Source: Dipylidium caninum
Lineage: Eukaryota > Platyhelminthes > Cestoda > Cyclophyllidea > Dipylidiidae
Direction of reading: 5' to 3'
Assembly: GCA_017562135.1 (NCBI GenBank)
Contig: QEYB01000355.1
Span: forward strand, 1 to 64,000
DNA length: 64,000 bases
Below the pieces are notes generated by a model. That model was not told the origin of the DNA. It ran no database searches and saw only the letters and a program-made list of their open reading frames with translations. This document shows, piece by piece, positions 55,825 to 64,000 of this stretch (positions are counted from its first letter, which is position 1; each line of letters opens with the position of its first letter). A program made the position numbers and the translations under genes.

Positions 55825-58800
55825 AGCTGACAAGGCATTCGACTAATGGGCAGTCTGTGCAAGGAAATTAATGGGAATTGTAGTCATGCCGATATTTCAG
55901 TTCTAGTGTAGTCTGCATTGTCACCGCGCAAGTCTTTTGCGTGTCCATCTAGCCACCTTCCCGATTGCCTCCATCAAGTTGCCGAGAGTAGGTGCGTCCA
56001 AGCATTTGAATCCTCGTCGAGACGGTGACATAATCAGCGTGTAACCGATGAATCGTACTTGAGCAGATGCAGTGGGCGCAACTGAAACGTGGTAAGGAGC
56101 AACACTTGGTGAATGAGAACTGTTGAGCTGACGTCGGCGAGTTTTCCTCTCAGGCGGGCGGGTGGAGTTATAAGGCGGGAGAACGGAGTAAGCGTTGGTA
56201 CGGCCTGTGTTCTCCGTGGTGGCGGTCGGGTGTCATTGCTTGCGAGGGGCCTGTGAGAAATGACGTTGAGCCCTCGTCACTGGTGACCATTTCTCTCAGT
56301 CGCATTGGAGTGGAGTGACGCGACTCCATTATATTGGAGGAAAATCACGGAAGCATTCTACTGTTACATTACAGTGGGATTTTAACTGATGAATCCACAG
56401 CCTAGAGCGTCTACTCGTGCAGCCATGTGGAGGCTGACTGAGAGGATTCCGCATGCCCTCATGCTAGTCCTGCGCAGAATGCCTTTTGAGGCGGATGAGG
56501 GTCAAAGCCTATTTCTCCAATTGTAGACGACAACCTCCTCTGCATTTCTACCTGAATGATTTCCGGGATCGTGCTCACCGTCGAGAATCGTCTCTGCTCC
56601 AACATCAACCCCAAAGCGAAAGTCTTCCTCACCGACGAAGCCACCTCAATGAAGGTCGGCCACACCGAATAGGTCCGTCTCCACTTTACTCTACACATGA
56701 CGCATTCACATTTCACAACATCCGAGGAATGTGCATGGCTAGGGTTTAAGAAGAGCGCTGGACGACAAGCAGCTGGCCCGTGATGACGTCGTCGGTATCT
56801 GCGCAGCAATGTATCAAAGCAATGCCAACCCCGCGCAACACAATCAAGACGCACGAGACACTGACTTCCTCGACTACGATTCCTGCCGCAGCTCTGCGGG
56901 CCGATTCTTAACAGTCCTTCTCTTTCGGCGGTTCCTTCTCCCCTCGTCTTCGCCAGGCCCAGTGGGTGTCATCATCTGTTGACAAACTGCGTCCTCGTCC
57001 CTCACGTCAGAATTTGTCAAGGTCTAATGGCGCTGCTCGACTGCTTTCAGCAAACCCACCGTGCTGGTTAGTGAGCAGCAAGGAGCAGCAAAGGAATTGG
57101 CACAAATGTGGAGGTTGGTGTCACTGAGCGTAAAACCATGCCAGCCGAGCGTGACCTCACCGTGTTCATCAACTTTATAGCCACGTTGACATGCCATACG
57201 GTGCAAAGCATGCAATCTCGCCTCATTCGTTCTGCCCTCTCCTGCTCTTCCCTGGAGGTGCCCAATGGAGCTCGTCGACCACGCGGCCGCCACCACATTG
57301 ATGGCGTCTGACGGCGGTTCTGTCGAACGTATCCAAGTCTCATGAAGGCGCCGAGTTGTGCGAAGGAAGCATTGCCACGAGAACTGGCATTTCGGAATTT
57401 CGCTCTGGCCAATTCTTCTTTCTTCAGATCTCTCTCTATGTCACTTTCAGCACTTACGGCATTTTCTCGGAGCCTCCAATTGCCTATTGACTGCTGACGT
57501 CGAGCCGTCACAGAGCACTAGTCGGCATGTCAATTTATCCGAGTGTGCGTGAAGAGGGAACTCTGGAAGAAAGAATTTTTCAGGGCGAGATTCCGACACG
57601 CCATGTTGTAGAGGAGGTTTGAAAAGTGTCTTGCTGTGATTCGCGACAATTTTCGTGCCGCAATAAAACTTGTGGTGTACTCACTCTTGAATTGTTCTCC
57701 TTCACCGCATGCTAGACCACGCATTGAGTCAATTCGGTGGATGGTTTGAGTTCTTGACATTTTCAATCTCCTCACTTCCGCGTCACCACTGTGCCACTAG
57801 TGCACTTAGAGGCGGCGTGACTCTCTCCTTTCCGCTGCACCAAAGAGACCGTCTCATGATGAACTAAATCTTAATTCATTGGGGTGGTACATTGGATAGG
57901 AGCACGAGGGGCTGTCCAATTGAGTCACAAACCGCAAACCTCTGATAAATGTGGCGAGACAGCCTGTGCTAGGCGGTCTGCCATGAGGAGGCAGAAATGA
58001 GGATGAAGGGTGGTTTTGAGCTCCTCTGGTGACTTCCTCGACTGCTTCTGCATTTCGTCGTCCTCCTCGACTTTCCTCCGGGTGAACGGGGAAAGTGGAT
58101 AAGCTGTCTGTATAATAGGAAACAAACTAGCACATCTCCAAAGCACTGGTGGTGTATTCGGCGTGGTGAGCAGATCGGGACCCTCAGCAATATCGCGAAT
58201 TGGTGCTTGGAGGAATAACACAGATGGTCCTGGTATTTTGAAATCTCGCCAAGTCATGGCCGCATGCAGCTCGGTCGGATGCATCTACCCATGTTTGGAG
58301 CGCATTAAATGTGAATGTGTTGGGAAGAGGCGAATTATGTTGTGAGTGAAGGTTGCCTTGAATCAGCAGATGAGCTGATTTGACAAAGGAGTTAGAGCCG
58401 AAAGAAATCTAATCGCAGGATAATGTTGGGGCTTCAGTGGAAACTGAGTTCGGCATGACTTGAGTGCTTCTTGCCTAGTTGGGCTCTGTACATTCCTTAG
58501 TCCGTGTACATTCCTTAGTGCGGCTCAAAGCCTCTCCGCGAAAGACTGAACGTCTTTGGCCCCCTAAGAGAGGGACGGAAAGAGGGGGGTAGGGAGGCGG
58601 CGAGGCATGATGCTAGTGATCTCTCGCTCGTGTTCGCGATTCGGCCCATCTGAGTGCAATTAATGCTTCTTCAAGTCCACCCAGTTAGAGCATTAAATGT
58701 CGTTCCATACCCCATTTCGATTTACAAATTGCCCATGTTTGGCCACAAAATTGGCAACTAACTCAGCCACTGTCCAAAATACTGCTCTAACTACTTCGTG

Positions 58801-59742
58801 TCATGGTGTTAAGGCCCGGACAGCAGGCGTCTTCGGGTAAGCGAGCTTTGGTGGTAGTCGACTTGTACGTGGGAGAGGAGGCAGTTGAAGGAGATGAGCA
58901 GGCCGGGCAGTGATCCGCCACGGCGAGTAAAGCCTTCCACGCACTCGCCCGAGTGAAATGTCGTCCGAGGATGCACGAAGATGCGGAGAGTGCAACAATG
59001 TCGGAGGAGGAGAAACTACATTCGATAAATTCGATGCAAGCTGGTGAAATCGTTAGGAGGGATGAAGTTATTGTGTTTGTTAGATTGTAGTTTTCGTAAA
59101 TAAGAAAGTGTTCTGTGCAATGTAAATATGATAGATCACTTTCGCGCCTACCTACTATTTCCACAGGTTTATTTAATTGTATGTTGCGGTTCATCATCGC
59201 CAGTGCAGCTGGACGGCTTCAGACAAATGCGGAATAAAATTCTCACCCAGGAGTAAAAGGGAAACACACTCCAAAATTGCCCCCCTCAGATTGACCGTCT
59301 CGTCTCACACTTGTCTCTGGCCCTAGGCGTGAAGTAAACTTGTCATCATGAATTCCCACCTGCTCACTTGTCTCGACCACATCAGTTAGAGCAGGTGCAG
59401 CAATTTCTCGCCGACAATGACCTTTTCACCTGAGGAGGCTGCCACCAACCACGAAGCGCATGAAGAGGGGAGAGTGACATTGTTACATTTAGAGGAAGCT
59501 GTGGGTCAGGAGCCGCACCCACAGTCAGGCGGCGCTCCCGCCCTGATAAGAATTCTCCCTCCTGCCTGAGAGTGGGATTCACCGAGGTCAGCTCAGTTGT
59601 TTCCACCCAAAATGCCGCTTCGCCATCAAACGCCACAACTCATCTATCCCTATGGATAGATGAGTTGTTTGTTTTGGAATTCTTGTCGGCAAGAACAAGC
59701 ACAGTAAAGGGGAAAGCGAGAAGAGTCGAGTGAAACCTTTCA

Positions 59743-59991
59743 TTGATCTTTGCTTTGCAACCCTCCCTTTGCCGCTTTTGTATTTCGGATGTAAATCGAA
59801 ACATTCAGATAGGAGAAGTTCTGTTCTGCGGAGAAGAAGACATGCTTCTTCAGACTGACAAAGACATGACTCAAGTCGCTGAACAGGAGGGCTGCGTTGG
59901 CGACCTTCGACTTTCAACCGCAGACGGACACAGTCATGCCTGTCAACTCACCCGCTGCGGTGATTGTGAAATTACTCGTCGGTCACCGTGA
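59743..59991 (+). CDS. Repeat-borne ORF P (N-terminal part), hypothetical
   Basis: 82-residue frame with IGEVLFCGEEDMLLQTDKDM. The inverted copy at 23433-23705 keeps it, and a strongly diverged copy at 54675-55121 has REFLLCGVYDMLLKMDKDTT at the equivalent place. The shared pattern E, L, CG, DMLL, DKD, T between diverged copies suggests a real former coding sequence. In copy 1 (3690-3960) the frame is broken by indels. No family recognised. Confidence 0.35.
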   Translation: MIFALQPSLCRFCISDVNRNIQIGEVLFCGEEDMLLQTDKDMTQVAEQEGCVGDLRLSTADGHSHACQLTRCGDCEITRRSP

Positions 59992-61478
59992 CGACGCAAG
60001 TAAACTAGTCACCTTTTGCACCGACGACTTATTTTCAGTGTGATACTGTGATACTGTGCTCACACACAAGTCACCAGTCAAAATACTGGCAAATTCATTT
60101 TGCGATGATGTCGCCATTGAAGCTGGCTTGAGCCTCTGGGTGATTAACTTCAACGATTGCCCACAAATATCGTATTATTCGCCTATTTTCCCAATCGTAT
60201 TCTGCGATTGCTTTTCTTTTCTCATTTCCTCACCGCTCAGGGATTCAGTGTCACTGTCGCGTCGTGTGTAACTGGGTAAGTAAAATTAGTTGTCGATATC
60301 AGGGAAAAAGACTTTAAGTTTGGGCAATCAAATTACTCAGTGCAAAGATCCAACGCTGCGACTTGTGTCAAATCGACACGACCACAAAATGCCACGACAC
60401 AAGGGGTTTCCCCCTCCCCCTCTTCTCGACACTCTTCGCCACCATCAAACTACACTCTCCTCGGCATTCTGCCGCCTGACCGTGCGGTGAGCTGAGTGCA
60501 GACGCAAATCGTAAACGCAGCCCCCCACTCTTACAGAGTGAGCAGAAACGCTGACAGTGGCCCAATAGACAACATAATGTTCTGTCGACCAAAATCAGGG
60601 CGACAAGAAGACAAGCAGCGTATCAGTTGTCATCATGTTGTTTGAACGCTCAGCCTAAGCCGACTAGGATCAAAATTATATTTTCCGATTTGTAATCATA
60701 CCATTGGCTCTGTCATCTCTCGCCTCAAATGCACACTCCTGATAAACGCGGAAAATGCAATAAGTTGCCGGTGACATACAAAACACACCGGCAGATCTCC
60801 GAAATACTGATGCTGCTTTCGACATGGTAAGCACATCGCGGCTCTCAGCAACTAGGTGAATCGGCGTTTAAGGAATACCGCGAATGTTCCGACTTGCATA
60901 CAGGGCATTGTGACACCCCGTCACCATTCAAGTGTAGAGGCTCAAATTGTCATCACGGGTGTTTGTTCCCGTTTCAACTGCCATGAAGTGAATGCGGTTG
61001 TTGAAGAGCCTGCCTAAGTCTTGTCAAAAGTAATCGCCTCCTTCACCACCTTCAAGAGGGACTGCGTACATTCCTCAGTGCGGCCAGGGCCGTCAGGTCT
61101 CCTTCAGGAAGGTGGCCCAGTAAGGAGAGGGAGGCATATTGGGTCAGTGGACTTGGTGATGCGGTCACCCAAGTGCACACTGTTCATATCCACTTCGAGC
61201 TTGTGGTCGGTAACGTTTCGAGAAGTGCTACTCACTAATTGCGGGTTAGTTGGCGAAGTTTTCTCTTAAAGTGGCGATCGTTCGCCCTCTCTCAGTTTCC
61301 TAACTTTCCCCTTCGCAATCTCCACTGAGACGCACAAGGAGGAACAAGCTGCGGTGCCTGCATCAAGCGACGTCAGGTTTTGTGCCTGAAGTTAATGCCC
61401 GGAAGCGAATTGCAGAGCATTTTGAATGCAATTGCAGCTTCCCTTGACAAGATGACTTTTGGGCTTCTTTAACAGTAA

Positions 61479-61934
61479 ATGGGTGCGTGTTTGGGTGGAA
61501 AGAAAGCGGCCTTAAATATGCGCTCTCTTTGGGTGCATGAAGTGGTGTTTTACTTTCCATCTCCTTGTGGATGGGGTCATCAACTTGAGTTACGGCGAGG
61601 GTCTACTGACACATTGATGTTCGCCCCTGCGCTTAGAGAAGACGGCGCACCGGGGCCCCTGTTACACAGCGGCTGCTGCTTCAGCGCAGTGAATCTACTT
61701 ACAGTCGGCACAATTAAGTATTTAATAATCATCTTTGTAGTGAAACATGATTTGGCGAGTACAAACCAGTGGCGCGGTTGCAGAGACGAGGAGACAGCTA
61801 CGTCTCGTTTCAAGGTCTCACCGAAGGCAGTCCTAAGAGGTCATTTAGTCCTAATGATGTTGTCTGAACTTGTCAAATTCAACTCCAACGCCGAAGCGTT
61901 ATTTTTTGGCGGTGATGCCACGTCTGTAACGTAG
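61479..61934 (+). CDS. Repeat-borne ORF Q, copy 2 (hypothetical)
   Basis: 151-residue version of ORF Q starting MGACLGGKKAALNMRSLWVH. It has a hydrophobic stretch around residues 74-85 (KYLIIIFVVKH), between the two motifs shared with diverged loci. The frame is the same as in copies 1 and 3. It ends where copy 3 continues, because of a single base change near 61931. Confidence 0.35.
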   Translation: MGACLGGKKAALNMRSLWVHEVVFYFPSPCGWGHQLELRRGSTDTLMFAPALREDGAPGPLLHSGCCFSAVNLLTVGTIKYLIIIFVVKHDLASTNQWRGCRDEETATSRFKVSPKAVLRGHLVLMMLSELVKFNSNAEALFFGGDATSVT

Positions 61935-63126
61935 ACTTGAGGCGCAGCATCAGCAGGTCGTCGGCAATGGTGGCAGCCTCCTCAGGTAAGAATATCATTG
62001 TCGGCGAGAAATTGCCGCACCTGGTGTAAGTGACGTGGCCGCGAAAAGTGAGACAGTGGGAATCTATGGTGACAAGTTTGCTTCACGTGTAGGGTGGTGG
62101 AATTTTGAAGTGTGTTTACTTTTCACTCATGGGTGGAAATGTTCTCCGGACTTCGTCTCAATCCGTCGGACAGGGGAAGTGATCTAATGTATGTTCCCAG
62201 TGCAGAACACTTCTTTATTTACGAAGTACTGCAGTGTATCTTAACAGCTTTGCCGGCCTGCATCAAATTTATCGTTGAATATAAAAAAATCCGTTTCACT
62301 TTGCTCTCACAAACTTATGGAATTACGTCTTTCCTCCTTGCATATTGTTGCACTTTCTGCATCTTATTGCATCCTCACAAGACATTTCATTTGGGCGAGT
62401 GCGCGGAAGGCTCTACTCGGGGTCGAGGATCCCTACACGTGCCACTAGTAACTTTCTGCTCCCTCCTCTCCCACGTCCACTGACACGAAGTGGTTCGAGC
62501 ATTATTTCGGACAGTGTCCCACTAAGTTGATAATTATGCACCTAAACAAGATGGCGTCTTGAATGCCACGAGCTGCATGCGGTCGCGAGTCTGGGAGACC
62601 TCAAATTTCCTTGACGTTTCGTGCTATTGCTCGAAGTACCAACTCACCATGTTACTCAGAGCCTCGACCCAATTACGAGGCCGGAAGCACCATCGAGGCT
62701 TCGGGGATTTACTAGTTCGTTTTCTATGGTAGAGGCATCTCAGCTATTTTCCTTGTCCACCAGGCGAAAGTAGAGGTGGACGACGAGAGATACGCAGAAG
62801 AAGTTGAGGGAAGTAGCAGGTCATCAATCGCATTTCTGTCTCCTAATGACGGCCACCTAGCACAGGTTGTTACGTCACAATCTCCAGAAGTATCCGGTTG
62901 TGACCGACATAACAATTGAATGAAATGTGTCGTGCCTAGACCCATTGGAGTGCCTTGCTTGCTATTAAGTTGGCATGGATATGTGAAGACACACCGATTA
63001 AATGACTTGGCGTGGGGAGTGGAGGAGGAGAGAGAAGCGGAGAGGAGGGTAAATGAGTGGAGTGGTGTGGAGTTGAGCGGATGAATGAGGTGTGCATAGA
63101 CTTCTGTGGTCTATTCGTGTAACAAC

Positions 63127-63258
63127 ATGAGTGCATTTGTGTCACAGGTTGCAGCGTCGGCCAAGGGCTCGGGCTACTTCGTCACCAATCAATCCCTGCA
63201 GGATTACCGACCGCGCCTGGCCCGCGATCCGACACACTTATTGACTCCAACTCTGTGA
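63127..63258 (+). CDS. 43-residue small ORF, intact copy
   Basis: ATG to TGA frame MSAFVSQVAASAKGSGYFV, then TNQSLQDYRPRLARDPTHLL, then TPTL. The minus-strand copy at 20124-20255 is intact with one residue changed. Copy 1 (about 7103-7234) is frameshifted by one lost base. A much older relative on the minus strand at about 8240-8400 keeps QSLQ, R, L, RDPT and TPT in the same spacing. A CAG precedes GTTGCAGCG, so part of it could be an exon after an acceptor instead of a free-standing ORF. Function unknown. Confidence 0.4.
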   Translation: MSAFVSQVAASAKGSGYFVTNQSLQDYRPRLARDPTHLLTPTL

Positions 63259-64000
63259 ACACCTTGGCACACTTCTATGACGCCTCCGTTCTCTTCTTCC
63301 ACTTCTTTGTGCTGAAGCACTCATCGAGGTTGTTCGGGTGATGTCCCACTCTCATTCTGATGCGAAGGCATAACCGATGGCAACTCTGCCCAATTAGCGC
63401 CATGCAAACCAAAATACTTTCTGGGTACGATTCACGAGTAAATGGCAAGGGCAACATCTCCCTCACAGTCGTGCCAACTTGGGTGCACTCGAGCGTGCAA
63501 ATATCAGTGGATATTTGCAGTGATCAGGGTAACCCTTCCCCCTTCATTTCTTCCCTCCTACTTCCAACTCACGCTTCTCGCCTTACCAAAACTCATGGGG
63601 ACAAGCATTCCCACTTACGAATCGTTGGGAGTCATCTCCCATATCCATCTTCACCTCCGATTGACATTCCACATGCGACCTTTGCTTGTAATCCAACGCA
63701 GCCTCTCATTTTACTTATCAGGCTCTCTTTCCTCTTATTCACTCATTCTACTCACTGTTGCTTGGTAGCATCAAATTGAAGGCGTGAGGTGTGATGCGAA
63801 TTAAATTGTACTGTGTGCCGGTGCCATCGCAGTCTGACGGGGATGAAGCAAGTTGGCCTATCGAGCGGAGTTATTTGCGTTGCCAAACTAACCAGTCGCG
63901 AATTTTACTTCTCGAAGTTGCTTTAGTTACAGATCCGCAAATTCCACTCAAAGAACTAGTGAATGGAAAAGAGCACACTTTCGGGTGCAAATTGGCGTTT

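Larger units (their letters stand above)
56190..64000 (+). repeat. Unit A, copy 2 (truncated by the window end)
   Basis: Direct duplicate of 1-7976. Position 56200 corresponds roughly to position 12, and the last window base to about 7976. The first 1.6 kb is shorter than copy 1 because of dozens of 1-3 base deletions, while 60000-63800 is nearly identical to 4000-7800. Substitutions are rare throughout compared with indels. This copy retains several small ORFs that are broken in copy 1, for example the 43-residue ORF at 63127-63258. Confidence 0.9.

Noticed and set aside
1..64000. tRNA genes and CRISPR arrays
   Set aside because: No clover-leaf with a GTTCGAA-type T arm in the right context was found by eye, and no short regularly spaced repeats exist. 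A tRNAscan run would be needed to exclude degenerate tRNA-derived elements.

Overview
This window is eukaryotic, repeat-dominated DNA from an animal. No operons, bacterial-type gene packing, rRNA operon, tRNA or CRISPR is visible. Possible genes are split by GT..AG introns, and the recognisable elements are R2-clade non-LTR retrotransposons, which are typical of animals. The phylum cannot be fixed from sequence alone; a lophotrochozoan or flatworm-like genome is only a guess.

Layout. Most of the window consists of large, very similar duplications. Unit A occurs at 1-7976 and again at about 56190-64000 (direct, cut by the window end), with an inverted partial copy at 19564-23833. An inverted pair of about 1.85 kb lies at 25233-27082 and 33178-35039. 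A second inverted pair of about 5.1-5.3 kb lies at 27139-32207 and 44913-50188. A 4.3 kb direct pair (unit D) lies at 40616-44915 and 50186-54538, and the right arm of the 5 kb inverted pair sits exactly between its two copies. Copies differ mostly by 1-2 base indels, unevenly distributed, so part of the structure or of the differences may come from assembly or consensus. Between the units are older, diverged copies of the same families (8540-10540, 11340-16390, 35240-37600, 54540-55860).

Mobile elements. At least eight broken R2-like pieces are visible. They show RT motifs A, B and C, a CCHC knuckle and a restriction-like endonuclease region. The best discovery is at 38586-40077 on the minus strand. 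Two short elements lie head to tail inside the RT ORF of an older R2-like element. Each starts with a sequence that folds as an HDV-like self-cleaving ribozyme, and each ends with a stretch matching the 28S rRNA sequence just downstream of the classical R2 insertion site. The first also encodes two C2H2 fingers; the second is only ribozyme plus tail. Removing the block rejoins the host reading frame across a 7-bp duplication. Two R2-like copies in unit D carry the same 28S-like tail.

Genes. One plausible spliced host gene (minus, 24750-26536, three exons, about 240 residues, N-terminal hydrophobic segments, family unknown) is partly duplicated at 33720-34265 without its last exon. One further candidate exon lies at 28306-28535. 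Several repeat-borne small ORFs recur at diverged loci with the same reading frame, which suggests they once encoded proteins. A mariner-like transposase fragment lies at 16699-16905. No complete, confidently functional gene was identified.
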